Positions 1 through 9,658 of a stretch of 64,000 bases of DNA are shown here, one piece after another. The position numbers and the translations under genes are program-made. Origin of the DNA: Runella sp. Its GTDB lineage: Bacteria > Bacteroidota > Bacteroidia > Cytophagales > Spirosomataceae. Each line of letters begins with the position of its first letter. The stretch's first letter is position 1. Location of the stretch: assembly GCF_027484545.1 (NCBI RefSeq), contig NZ_JAIXST010000129.1, positions 1 through 64,000 on the forward strand, given 5' to 3'. A model generated the notes under the pieces. It did not search any database. It saw only the letters and a program-made list of their open reading frames with translations, and was not told the DNA's origin.

Positions 1-1011
1 ATAGTGAATGTTTTTAGTGGAAAAGTCACGAACGTTTTTATTGACCATCCCGCTGCCCACAAACGCCGCTATTTTAATAAAACGATGGATTCCTTTGCGG
101 TATTCAGCCTGAAAAGCCACCATATTTTTATCTCGATATCTTCCCTGTACCATGCCACGCATCAGGTTACTTCCACCCAGCCGGGGTAATTCGCGGAGGG
201 GTACATCTCCCCAAGAAAAATTACCCAACATCTGAAAACCAAGAAATTGATTTTTAGGAAATTCAAAGTATTTACGGCCATCTACGAGCATTTCGTTGAA
301 GCTATATTCGCTCTGTAATTGATGGTTATGCGGTACATAACTTAATTCTAAAAACCATCCTTTGGTAGGACTGAAGGGATTGTCGCGAAAATCAAAAATA
401 AGATTGGGGCCAATTCCCGAGGTATGACTGCTGGCGCGTCCTCGCACATCGTTGAGTAAGTCGCCGGTCGAGTGGTTAAAGTTGATATTTCGTGTTGCGC
501 TTATCTGAACTTGTAAACCTGCAAAAACATTAGGAACAATTTTACGTAAGAATTCTCCCTGAAAATAAGTACGGGAATAAAACATAGTAGTAGGGCTATC
601 TAAGTTTAGTACTTCGTTGCCGATACCCCAGAAATATTCCGAGAAATCAGTATGCCCTGCTTGTCCGCGTAATAAATACTTTTCGTTTTGGGTATAAATT
701 TGCCAGACGGGTTCAAAGACCAATTGTCTCCGAGTACTGTAAGTAGCTACCAGCCAGGCAAATGAATCCCTCGTTGGAATACTGTCTTTGGGGTGGCCGG
801 TATTGAAAAAATAGTCTATTGAAAAACCTGCTCGCAGCCCTGTTTCCGGTGAACTTTGAAAGATAGGCATTGGAATGACCTTTACTTCATGGTTTACGAG
901 CGAATCAGGATGGAATTTTTGCAGCCACTTTGGTTGATTTTGGGCGTAGGATACATACCCGCACAGAACAGCCAAAATGACATTACGGAAATGGATAAAA
1001 TAGCGAGGCAT
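1..1011 (-). CDS. Outer-membrane surface antigen (BamA/Omp85 D15-like barrel), 3' end beyond window
   Basis: My reverse-strand translation from ATG at 1011: MPRYFIHFRNVILAVLCGYVSYAQNQPKWL...GLRAGFSIDYFF...FDFRDNPFSPTKGWFLELSYV...LGGSNLMRGMVQGRYRDKNMVAFQAEYR; the RDN..P..G and GG...RG motifs are typical of D15/surface antigen barrels. Not in the ORF track because it runs off the edge. Confidence 0.8.
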   Translation of the reverse strand, partial: MPRYFIHFRNVILAVLCGYVSYAQNQPKWLQKFHPDSLVNHEVKVIPMPIFQSSPETGLRAGFSIDYFFNTGHPKDSIPTRDSFAWLVATYSTRRQLVFEPVWQIYTQNEKYLLRGQAGHTDFSEYFWGIGNEVLNLDSPTTMFYSRTYFQGEFLRKIVPNVFAGLQVQISATRNINFNHSTGDLLNDVRGRASSHTSGIGPNLIFDFRDNPFSPTKGWFLELSYVPHNHQLQSEYSFNEMLVDGRKYFEFPKNQFLGFQMLGNFSWGDVPLRELPRLGGSNLMRGMVQGRYRDKNMVAFQAEYRKGIHRFIKIAAFVGSGMVNKNVRDFSTKNIHY

Positions 1012-1090
1012 GGTAAGCTGTGGAAATACTGGGTATCTCTACAATACAATCAAACTAAAGATTTTGTTCAGAATAGTAGAAGGATTAGGC

Positions 1091-2119
1091 TTACTTCAAA
1101 CAGCGATTGACTTCTTCCAGCCAAATCGCCTGCCCTTGGCAGTTCCAATGCGTATCGCTGAGGCTATAAGCTTCTTCTGAGTGTTGAGAAAATGGTGTCC
1201 AAGTGTCAATCAAAGGTGTTTTGAGCATGGAGTGCTGTTGCACCCGTTCCACGAGGTGATTATAGTGTCCCATTTCGGGGGCAACAATACTGGTTTTGTT
1301 AGGAATGATTGAAAGATAAACTTCGTCAAAACCCTGTTTTTTATAATAATCCTTGGCTTGATTCACTTGCTGAATAAGTTTTTGTAACTCGCTGTCAGGC
1401 AGATAGTTGAACGAAGAAGTGATGCGGGTGGAATCGGTATCCCAACAAAATAGAATGTTCTTTTTGTCAGGCGATAAGGCTACCTGGTCGTTGTGGCGGC
1501 CAAACCAACTAAGATTAATCGCCGCTTTCCACTCTTTGAAACGAAGAAATGCATCTCCTGAAAATAAGAAACTTGTCAAGGCTTCTTCACTTTCTTTGAG
1601 GGTTTGCTCCGCTTCGTTGTATAACGCAAGGAAGAAATCAGAAACGTGCCCTTCATTGACTTTTTGCGAAGGTGAGGTGGAGCGCAGTCCATTTTCAACG
1701 GTGAACTGATGAACCGGCACAGCGAAATGTTCCCGAAAATGCCTTTCTACCGTTTGAAGCACTAAAATATTGCGCTTGGCGGTGTCCAATGAGATGTTGA
1801 GCGAGTCGTTCCAGTGGATTCTTAGATAGCCATTTGTGTTGAAGTCGTCGGCATTGATGCGTTCTTTTTCGGTAAAACTGTCACCAATGATATAGAGTGC
1901 TGTGTTGTTTTTTGAGCGATTTCCTGCAAATTTTTTCGGGCACGCCTCCGTCGTTTGTTTGAATTGTGCCAAATTGGAAAGGCGATACAAATCACCGAAG
2001 CGATAAGAGTCTTTGGTCAATCCCCATTCGAAAGCCGTTCGGCGAAGTGTTGGATTACAGCCCACCACCCAAAGAAGAGAAAAGAGGATGAGAATACTGT
2101 ATTTGGCTATTTTGTTCAT
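1091..2119 (-). CDS. Putative lipoprotein, SGNH/AlgX-like (O-acetyltransferase-associated) hydrolase-like protein
   Basis: ORF 342 aa; N-terminal hydrophobic segment with Cys (LLWVVGC); YIIGDSFTEKE and DTHWNCQGQ resemble GDS/DxHW motifs of AlgX/DHHW proteins. Confidence 0.55.
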   Translation of the reverse strand: MNKIAKYSILILFSLLWVVGCNPTLRRTAFEWGLTKDSYRFGDLYRLSNLAQFKQTTEACPKKFAGNRSKNNTALYIIGDSFTEKERINADDFNTNGYLRIHWNDSLNISLDTAKRNILVLQTVERHFREHFAVPVHQFTVENGLRSTSPSQKVNEGHVSDFFLALYNEAEQTLKESEEALTSFLFSGDAFLRFKEWKAAINLSWFGRHNDQVALSPDKKNILFCWDTDSTRITSSFNYLPDSELQKLIQQVNQAKDYYKKQGFDEVYLSIIPNKTSIVAPEMGHYNHLVERVQQHSMLKTPLIDTWTPFSQHSEEAYSLSDTHWNCQGQAIWLEEVNRCLK

Positions 2120-2133
2120 AGATGCTTAGCCTG

Positions 2134-4860
2134 TTATCTAATCTTCAATGACCAAGTTTGTAATTTTTTGTTGGCATAGCTGTAAATCAACAGCTTGTTG
2201 TAGCCTTCCACTAAACTCACCCGAACTGGTATTTCGCTTGGGAAGGGCTTGTCGCCAATCTGGTTGCCTTTTAAATCGTATAGCGTTGTATAATTACCTG
2301 ATTTTACGCTCAGGAACTTCACTTCCGAACTTAAGAAATGGTATTGTACCTGGTTCTGATCTTCAATGAGTCCTTTGGCCGAAAACAACTCGTTGCCACG
2401 TTTATCCAATACCGCAAATTGGGTTTCCGATTCACGGAATAAGATCCAATCCCGGTTGTTGGTGGCGGCTCTGGCCCGAAAATAGGAGGTAGGGTCTGAA
2501 CGGAACAGTTGTCTTTTATTGGTGATTTTACCTCCCAATGTGATTTCAAACAATTCACCGTATTTGCTTACTCCAAGAAGGTCAGTCGTGCCGTTTTCAG
2601 GCATAAACACCCCAAAAAAGGGTCCGAAGAAATTAGTTTTAAGGTCTAATTTGTACGGTTCGGGTATTACCCCTGTTTCACTGATTAATCCTACCTGACC
2701 AGAAGCCTGCGTAAAGAGAAAATGGCGTTTACCTTGGTATTCCACTTCATGAATAGGCAATAATAAATCGACAAAGGGACGCGAACGGTTCAGAAGTACA
2801 GGAGGTTGGCTGGGGCTGTTCCAGAGATATAAAAAACCTCCCGTGTCTATCACCAAGAATCTAAAACTTCCTTCAATCCCACTTTCAAGTCGTTGAAAGC
2901 TGCGTATGCTGCGACCTACTGGCAGGCGTACGGGTGGGAGCGTCATGTAGCGTTGACGGTCATCTTCATCTACCACATTCAGGCTTTTTTCGGTGGCAAA
3001 AACGTATTGCAATCGGCCAATGCTAAGGAAGTCAACGGAGTAAATGTCGCCAATAATCGGAGCATCCAATTGCGTCATTTTTCGTTTTTTCTCTTCGGCA
3101 AAAGGATTTTGCATTTCGCGGGAGGGTGTCACTACTACGATTTTTTCCAAATCGCTCGGGTAATTACGAACGATATAGATACCACCCGCAGGAGCCGGTT
3201 CAAAGGCCTGTTCCTGTTGCAGGAATACTTTATTGAGGGTTTTGGCACTGGCAGATTTGCTCAAACGGCCAAACGTCAGTGAAGAGTATGCTCGTTCGTT
3301 TTTGTAAGCAGATTGAAACACCAACTGGTCAAAAGGATGCTTTTCAGTAATGTCATAGTTGAGATTATTGAAAAGATAATTCATAAAACCAGTTCCCATG
3401 TACTCTTTGCTTTTGCGCGGATTGATGGCGAAAGTGAAATTGGAAGCTCCAAGTGTTTTTTCCAGAAAAGTATTATGAATAGATGAGTTGGCCCAAGTTC
3501 GTTGGTATTCTAAATCAATGAGATAATCTTTTAATACCTGTGAATCGTTGGCGTAAACCACAAAGTTTTTGTGAAACGCTACATACGTCTTTGGAAAGCC
3601 CTTAAAGAGTCCGCCAAACAACACAGAAGGAAGTTCAAACCAATCAATAGTGTAGACATATCCTCCCTGAAACGGCTCATAAGGAAAGCCTTTGTTTTTA
3701 TTGAAAAGAATAGATAAACGCTTAAAAAACCTTTCAAGGCCGTTTTTGGGCTGCACCTGTTGCAGCAAAATCTGGCCTTTGGTAAGCACATTGTTAGGCT
3801 CTAACTGACACAAGATCAGTTCTTTATTGATACTCCGATAAAAAGAATCTAACCGAGCATTTCCCAACAATGTCAACAGGCTTTTTCGAGATTGATTTAC
3901 TGAATCAGTTGAAATGTTGCTTAACTGAGGGCGGAGCTTGCGAATGAACGTAAGTCCATCGTCGAAGCCTAAACGGAACATAATTGCCGTATTGTTGGGA
4001 ATAAAAAAAGCACTTTTTAAGGTGCTTGCTTTTTGATTGTTAAGTGCTTCCAGATAGCCTTCCAATTTTACTTTTTTGCCTTTGGAGACCAACGTAGGAT
4101 TCTTTAAAGAGAATAATTTGTCCAAATGCAAACCTTCAGTTCCGGGTAAAAATGATAAGAAATAGAGTAGCGCTGCGTCAGGATTGGTGGAAGCTTCATT
4201 GCGGAGTGCTTCAGAAAGCAAGACGTTATCCATGTATACGCTCAATTCGCTTCCTTCCTGTTTGATACTTTCAAAACGGCTGGTATTGGTAGCGCGGAGT
4301 GGGCTTCTGGCAAATCGTATCCAATCTTCGAGCACATCACCGGAAGCGCAGGAAACTAAAAAATTATTAAAGAAAGTATAGGTAAATAAAGGCTCCGAGT
4401 TGGGGGTGGTAACGTCATAAATTTTCTGTCCGCTATGGATATGAGACGTTACACGTGCTTTGGAGGAAGCAGGCCCTTCCAGCCAATTATAGCTCTGGAA
4501 GGCTTCGAGGGGTAGGAAAACCAAATAAGTAAAGCGCCCTCCTGATGTTTTTTGCAGCACATACGTGATGGAACGGCCTTTGAGTAGTTGCTCGGGGCGG
4601 TTAGTTTCATCCGATAGTAATCGGAACATATCAATCTGGCGAGCGGCCAAATTGAATAAAGGCACTTCGCGCATCTCAATACCACCTTTTTGAACTTTGT
4701 AGGTGGTATCTTGTAAACGCTGACTTTGAACTAAAAAGAAGGTGTTTTCAGGGAGCAATTTCCAGACTGAAGCCGAGTACATCTGCCACCTCTGAAATCC
4801 CCACCACCCGGCAAATAAAACCGTTAATGAAATTCCAACGATTAAGCCTCTTTTTCTCAT
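2134..4860 (-). CDS. Large hypothetical protein, N-terminal TM anchor, possible C-terminal beta-propeller
   Basis: ORF 908 aa, single N-terminal hydrophobic helix; family not recognised with certainty. Confidence 0.6.
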   Translation of the reverse strand: MRKRGLIVGISLTVLFAGWWGFQRWQMYSASVWKLLPENTFFLVQSQRLQDTTYKVQKGGIEMREVPLFNLAARQIDMFRLLSDETNRPEQLLKGRSITYVLQKTSGGRFTYLVFLPLEAFQSYNWLEGPASSKARVTSHIHSGQKIYDVTTPNSEPLFTYTFFNNFLVSCASGDVLEDWIRFARSPLRATNTSRFESIKQEGSELSVYMDNVLLSEALRNEASTNPDAALLYFLSFLPGTEGLHLDKLFSLKNPTLVSKGKKVKLEGYLEALNNQKASTLKSAFFIPNNTAIMFRLGFDDGLTFIRKLRPQLSNISTDSVNQSRKSLLTLLGNARLDSFYRSINKELILCQLEPNNVLTKGQILLQQVQPKNGLERFFKRLSILFNKNKGFPYEPFQGGYVYTIDWFELPSVLFGGLFKGFPKTYVAFHKNFVVYANDSQVLKDYLIDLEYQRTWANSSIHNTFLEKTLGASNFTFAINPRKSKEYMGTGFMNYLFNNLNYDITEKHPFDQLVFQSAYKNERAYSSLTFGRLSKSASAKTLNKVFLQQEQAFEPAPAGGIYIVRNYPSDLEKIVVVTPSREMQNPFAEEKKRKMTQLDAPIIGDIYSVDFLSIGRLQYVFATEKSLNVVDEDDRQRYMTLPPVRLPVGRSIRSFQRLESGIEGSFRFLVIDTGGFLYLWNSPSQPPVLLNRSRPFVDLLLPIHEVEYQGKRHFLFTQASGQVGLISETGVIPEPYKLDLKTNFFGPFFGVFMPENGTTDLLGVSKYGELFEITLGGKITNKRQLFRSDPTSYFRARAATNNRDWILFRESETQFAVLDKRGNELFSAKGLIEDQNQVQYHFLSSEVKFLSVKSGNYTTLYDLKGNQIGDKPFPSEIPVRVSLVEGYNKLLIYSYANKKLQTWSLKIR

Positions 4861-4863
4861 AGT

Positions 4864-4891
4864 AGTTTACCGTTTACGGTTAAAAGTTGAA
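4864..4891 (-). repeat. Heptad array upstream of ORF 2134..4860
   Basis: Minus strand TTTCAAC TTTTAAC CGTAAAC GGTAAAC, ending 4 nt before the ATG. Confidence 0.7.
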
Positions 4892-4907
4892 AATGGCATC
4901 TACTGCT

Positions 4908-4974
4908 TACCGCATGGGCCCGCGACGGCCGGGGCACGGTAAGCCGTCGCGGGCTCATGCGGTACCGTGTCCCG
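4908..4974. repeat. GC-rich overlapping inverted repeats (A-B-A'-B')
   Basis: A TACCGCATGGGCCCGCGACGGC (4908-4929) / A' GCCGTCGCGGGCTCATGCGGTA (4943-4964), 1 mismatch in 22; B CGGGGCACGGTA (4930-4941) / B' TACCGTGTCCCG (4963-4974), 1 mismatch in 12. Confidence 0.85.
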
Positions 4975-4997
4975 TGTAAACACCCTACCAGTTCAAT

Positions 4998-5741
4998 TTA
5001 TGCCTTGATTGCTCTTACTTTGCTATTCAATTCTAAACGGAAGTGAAGCAATTCTTTGAAACTTTGAATACAAACCTGAATAAGTTTCCAGCGCAGAATC
5101 GAAACTGTACCCGTTAGACGCTCTTTGTGCGTAATAGGTATGTCGAACGTGTTCTCTCCTGCTTTCTTTGCCATAACCGCCAAGAAAATATTGGGAGCAA
5201 ACGGCTCAGGATTAGGTAGTTGTGCTAAGAGTTTTTTGAGATAGCTTCCTTTTATAAGTCGGAAAGGAATGTTGGCATCATTGATAAACGTGCCGTATAC
5301 AAAGAATATGGTGTATTTTAGAATCCGGGTAATAATCAATCGGGCACCCGCATCGTGACGAATTTGACGATAGCCCATTACAAAATTGGATTCATTTCGC
5401 TTTTCCCACAATTTTTTAACGTCGTCGGTTATAAACTGATCATCGCTATCGGTTTGAAACACCCATTCAGAGTTAAGTTCAGCAGCTTTACGGTAGCCAT
5501 TTACGACGGCATTTCCGTGTCCGCCGTTCGGCTGATGTACTACAAGCAGGTTTTTAATGTTGGGAGCAATGCGGTCAAGAATGACTTTCGTACCATCTTT
5601 AGAGCCGTCATTGATTACAATTAATTTAGTTTCTTTGCCTGGGAAAGTATTTGTGAGGAAGGAAGTCCACATATCTACTACCTGCTCAATACATTCTTCT
5701 TCATTATAAGCAGGCATTACAATCGAGAAATAAAGGCTCAT
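4998..5741 (-). CDS. Glycosyltransferase family 2
   Basis: MSLYFSIVMPAYNEEECIEQVV...LIVINDGSKDGT...VFQTDSDDQF: GT-A/GT2 motifs. Confidence 0.9.
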   Translation of the reverse strand: MSLYFSIVMPAYNEEECIEQVVDMWTSFLTNTFPGKETKLIVINDGSKDGTKVILDRIAPNIKNLLVVHQPNGGHGNAVVNGYRKAAELNSEWVFQTDSDDQFITDDVKKLWEKRNESNFVMGYRQIRHDAGARLIITRILKYTIFFVYGTFINDANIPFRLIKGSYLKKLLAQLPNPEPFAPNIFLAVMAKKAGENTFDIPITHKERLTGTVSILRWKLIQVCIQSFKELLHFRLELNSKVRAIKA

Positions 5742-5888
5742 TAGTTAATTGGGGATTTGTGATTAGCGAATTGCACAATTTGAATAACCTGTACATTAAT
5801 TTGCCCGCAAAACTACTCAAAAAAAGGCGTTTGGCCTACGTTTGACCGGGAAGGATTTATTTTATGGACATCAAACATCCTGCCAATT

Positions 5889-7010
5889 TTAAGGCGCATA
5901 CTTGTCTTTGAGGTTATTGATGGGCTTTTCAATCAGATACCAGGATACAGTTGCCACTACTGTGGTAAGTAAAAAAAGTATCATAACCTGTAGTATGTGC
6001 ATCTCTTGGAAGCCTTCAATAGTACGGCCTAATTTGTTGAAAAAGCGAACAACTGGATGATAGGCCGGGGAATGATAGTGGTTATAGACAAAGTTGTGAT
6101 AAACGTATAATCCATAACTGATTTTGCCCAAATAATTGCTGATGGGGTGTTCTAAAAACCATTTAAACCATCCTTTGTAACCAATAATGGCACCACCAAG
6201 CAGGAACATAAAGAAAATAGAGGCAAAAAAACGCTCCCAAATGTTGATATACAGATTTTGATTCTGAGTAACGCCGGCTTTGGTCAATTGAGCTGAAAGT
6301 ATAAAAATGACGGCCAATGCTCCGAAACTTAATCCCAAATACAGGCGATTGCTGAATAATTTTTGAAAAAAAGGACGATGGTACAATTGTGAATAGGCCA
6401 TCAACGCCCCAAATCCAAAAGCATCTAAGGCAGTTGGCATGGTCACGTAAGAAACATACCAAGGTTGGTTAGTCAGCAGAAAATAAGCCCGTAATAAAAC
6501 ACTGAACGCAATCAAAATCCCAAAAAATGAAACTATGTAGCGACGAGGGATAAAGAAAATCAGTAGAGGAAAGAAAATATAAAACTGTTCTTCAACGGCC
6601 AATGACCAAAAGTGGTCGGTCACTCCCAACCATGTTCTTTCAACAGCAATGTAAATGTTGGATGCATACAGAATTTGCCATAATTCTTTTCCACGTACCG
6701 AAGGGTCACGCAGAATCCACAAAACAAATAGAGAAAGGTAGTAGATGGGAAAAATGCGTAGGGTACGACGTATGTAGAATTTTTTCAGGTAATCTCCTAA
6801 ACCACCCTCTTTTCCGTAATTTTTATCTTTGCTGCTCAACAAAATCCGGGCAATGAGAAAACCACTCAAGACAAAAAATAAATTGACTCCCAATTTTCCG
6901 AATGGTAGCGTATGAGGTTCGGGCATCCAGTGATCCCATAACACCAAAGCCACGGCCATAAAACGCAATCCATCTAATTGAATGAGATAATTGTCCTGAT
7001 GTTTCACCAA
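5889..7010 (-). CDS. Acyltransferase 3 family (OafA/YrhL-like)
   Basis: QLDGLRFMAVALVLWDH...LGVNLFFVLSGFLIARIL: acyltransferase_3 signature; multi-TM. Confidence 0.92.
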   Translation of the reverse strand: MVKHQDNYLIQLDGLRFMAVALVLWDHWMPEPHTLPFGKLGVNLFFVLSGFLIARILLSSKDKNYGKEGGLGDYLKKFYIRRTLRIFPIYYLSLFVLWILRDPSVRGKELWQILYASNIYIAVERTWLGVTDHFWSLAVEEQFYIFFPLLIFFIPRRYIVSFFGILIAFSVLLRAYFLLTNQPWYVSYVTMPTALDAFGFGALMAYSQLYHRPFFQKLFSNRLYLGLSFGALAVIFILSAQLTKAGVTQNQNLYINIWERFFASIFFMFLLGGAIIGYKGWFKWFLEHPISNYLGKISYGLYVYHNFVYNHYHSPAYHPVVRFFNKLGRTIEGFQEMHILQVMILFLLTTVVATVSWYLIEKPINNLKDKYAP

Positions 7011-8623
7011 TTTGTCTTAATGTTTTGTTTCTCGGTTTTTTCAAAGGTTACTACTTCGCAATCGGCATTTTCCAGATACAGCTTTCCTTGGCGGTCATAA
7101 TGGAGCCAACGAACGCGGTATGTGCCTGCTTCTACTTCCTGAGCCGAAACGGTGGCGGTAGAGCCTTTTATAAAATAGCGATTGTAGTTGAAAATATTTC
7201 GGAATGAATGTTTACGAGCCTGCGAGGTAGGAAATACGTATTGATAGTTGGAATTTGACAAAACGATGTAAAGACCTCCGTCACGTAAGTCGTAAAGACG
7301 ATAGTTGGGTTGCGAAAGCTTGAGCGTATTGTTGACCACTTGACACGCTTTTCCGCTTACGATGCTATCCTTGGGAAGGACGATATTTTCTAAAAATAAC
7401 TTAGGAGCCTGATAAATGGAACCTGAAACAGGACCGTCATTGCGCCAATTGAAACTGCTGCTGATGTTGTACTTCCGTAATTGGATAGCGTCGTATAAAT
7501 GGTAATGCTGATTGCAGGCATACAAATACGCTGCTCCCACCACAAAAGTCACTGTCAGTACCTCCCTGAATACTGAGCTGACCAGTCTTGTCAAATAGGC
7601 AATATTAAAGCTGAGCAGTAGCGCTGAATACAGTTTATAGCGGCTCGTCAGCATTATTTCTGCGCCTAAGCCCGTCCGTGAATAAGTAACGATGAGCCCG
7701 GTGGCCAGTGCAAACAACACGCCGCCCAGATAAAAATAATCGAAGGAGTCCAGTGCAAAATTGCGCTTCCAATAACTTCTCAATATATAAAGCAACATAC
7801 TCAAGCTCACAAACAAAGTCAATCGACCCATCCAAATGGGCATTTGATAAGGGAAATTACCAAAAGGCAAACCTTCAGCCAAGGAGCCGCAAAACAATAC
7901 ATAGCTGTGAAGCATGGCTCTAACATCCCCGGAAGCACTCAAATCGGTGGGTGGACTTTGGTAGTCCCAAAAGTAAAGGGTAATACTGAAAATGCTGAAT
8001 GCAAGCCAAATAGCTGTATTTTTCCAACGTTTCTGGAGCAATAAAATGCCTAATGCCAATGGAAAAATAAAAAGCCCGTTTCCGCTCGTAAACATTCCCA
8101 TAAAGGCCGTAGGCAACGCCCACCACCAGTATTTATCAGCGCGACTGAGTCTCCAAAACGTAAGCATGGCCCAGGCAACTACCCAACTATTTTGGATAGC
8201 AGCCATGCCCCAAAAGGCATTTTCCCAAAAAGCCAGCGAAAACCAAAAGGTAGCGATGGGCAAAGCATACCACACAGCACCCGCCAGGGGTTTAAAAAAA
8301 CGAGTCAGCAACCACCAAATCAGCAATAGAGCCAGATTCCCAAAAAACATCAAGTGCTCGTAATTGATGCGACCAAAGATTTTGTAGTCAATGATGGCAA
8401 CTAAACGGGTAAGCGCAACGCGGTGCTCGTTGTGTTGTCGGTAAAGCTCATAGAGTTTGCCCCCAAAGCTATCGGCCATTTCAAAATTCAGGATGGTTGC
8501 TTTGAAGGCATGGTCATCCCATTTTGGAATATTGATGGCATAGCGATTCCAAAGCTGATAATAGACAAAAATCAGCGCAAAGGTGACGATTAAGGAAGCG
8601 AATGCTCGTTTGTTCATCAGCAC
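7004..8623 (-). CDS. Multi-TM membrane protein, GT-C-like candidate (paralogue of 9659..11368)
   Basis: ORF 539 aa, many TM helices, N-terminal INIPKWDDHAF after TM1 resembling the GT-C first-loop Asp; similar layout to 9659..11368 (VPQGDDFEL). Confidence 0.6.
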   Translation of the reverse strand: MLMNKRAFASLIVTFALIFVYYQLWNRYAINIPKWDDHAFKATILNFEMADSFGGKLYELYRQHNEHRVALTRLVAIIDYKIFGRINYEHLMFFGNLALLLIWWLLTRFFKPLAGAVWYALPIATFWFSLAFWENAFWGMAAIQNSWVVAWAMLTFWRLSRADKYWWWALPTAFMGMFTSGNGLFIFPLALGILLLQKRWKNTAIWLAFSIFSITLYFWDYQSPPTDLSASGDVRAMLHSYVLFCGSLAEGLPFGNFPYQMPIWMGRLTLFVSLSMLLYILRSYWKRNFALDSFDYFYLGGVLFALATGLIVTYSRTGLGAEIMLTSRYKLYSALLLSFNIAYLTRLVSSVFREVLTVTFVVGAAYLYACNQHYHLYDAIQLRKYNISSSFNWRNDGPVSGSIYQAPKLFLENIVLPKDSIVSGKACQVVNNTLKLSQPNYRLYDLRDGGLYIVLSNSNYQYVFPTSQARKHSFRNIFNYNRYFIKGSTATVSAQEVEAGTYRVRWLHYDRQGKLYLENADCEVVTFEKTEKQNIKTNW

Positions 8624-8625
8624 AA

Positions 8626-9549
8626 TTAGTGGATGAGTGAAGGGGTGAATGAGTGAATAATAGAGGCAATATTTGCTGCATCCAATCCCGATTGTGTCTG
8701 ATGATAACTTTGGCTGCCGTAACGCCCGTTAGGGTATCCCTGCGCGGTCAGTGATTTGAAATTTTTGGGATGAATACCGGCTTCTAAAAGTTTGACCGAA
8801 AGTTGTTGCGCCAATCCGCCAATACTGACGTGTTCTTCCACTACCAAAATATTTTCCACTTTTCGTAAAGCTTCGGCAGTAGCGTTAGTTAGTTCAAGAG
8901 GAAGAGTAAGAGCCGTATACACGTCACATTCAGCTTGCAATCCCACTTGGATCAGCGCTTTCAGTACATTGGCAACAATAGGCCCTAAGGCAACAATTGC
9001 CGTTTGAGCATTGGCCGAGTGACTTATTTGTTTCAATGACCCCGAAAGTTCAGCACCTTCAGGAGTGAGCGAGCCTACGCCAAGGCGCAAATAGGCGGGG
9101 TGTTTTTCGTGGAGAATTTGGGTTAAAACGGGCTCTACTTCATCGCTGAAGGCAGGAATCCACGTTTTTACGTTTTGCAGACTGCTCAAACAGGCCAAAT
9201 CTTCAATGGCGTGGTGTGTGCTGCCCATGATGCCGTATCCGTATCCACCGCCGTTCCCTACCAAAAAAACGGGCAGATTATGCAGGCAGGCATCGTTGCG
9301 AAATTGTTCCAGACAGCGATAAACTACAAACGGCGCAATGCTGTAGCAAAACACTTTGTAGCCTTTGTAGGCCATCCCTGCTGCTACACCTACCATATTT
9401 TGCTCGGCTACGCCGGCGTTGATAAAACGTTTGCCCAGTTTTTTCTGGAGATTCTCAAGGGCATTATATCCCAAATCGCCCGTAATGAACACGACGGATT
9501 CATCGGCAAGTGCTAACTTTTCTATAGCGGCTGAAAATTCTTTACGCAT
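8626..9549 (-). CDS. Transketolase C-terminal subunit (split transketolase)
   Basis: VFITGDLGYNALE...RFINAGVAEQNMVGVAAGMA...MGSTHHAIEDLA...TWIPAFSDEVEP: transketolase pyr + C-terminal domains. Confidence 0.92.
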   Translation of the reverse strand: MRKEFSAAIEKLALADESVVFITGDLGYNALENLQKKLGKRFINAGVAEQNMVGVAAGMAYKGYKVFCYSIAPFVVYRCLEQFRNDACLHNLPVFLVGNGGGYGYGIMGSTHHAIEDLACLSSLQNVKTWIPAFSDEVEPVLTQILHEKHPAYLRLGVGSLTPEGAELSGSLKQISHSANAQTAIVALGPIVANVLKALIQVGLQAECDVYTALTLPLELTNATAEALRKVENILVVEEHVSIGGLAQQLSVKLLEAGIHPKNFKSLTAQGYPNGRYGSQSYHQTQSGLDAANIASIIHSFTPSLIH

Positions 9550-9658
9550 AACTTTATATATCCTTTTGAGTAACCTCAGTCAATGAAGGAGTACTAAGAA
9601 GTTGATGAAACAGGTACAAATTAAGCGAAATTCAAAAGGCTACCCAAATCCGGTTACA

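Noticed and set aside
2893-3282. 129-aa plus-strand ORF within ORF 2134..4860
   Set aside because: No recognisable domain; sits wholly inside the longer minus-strand gene.
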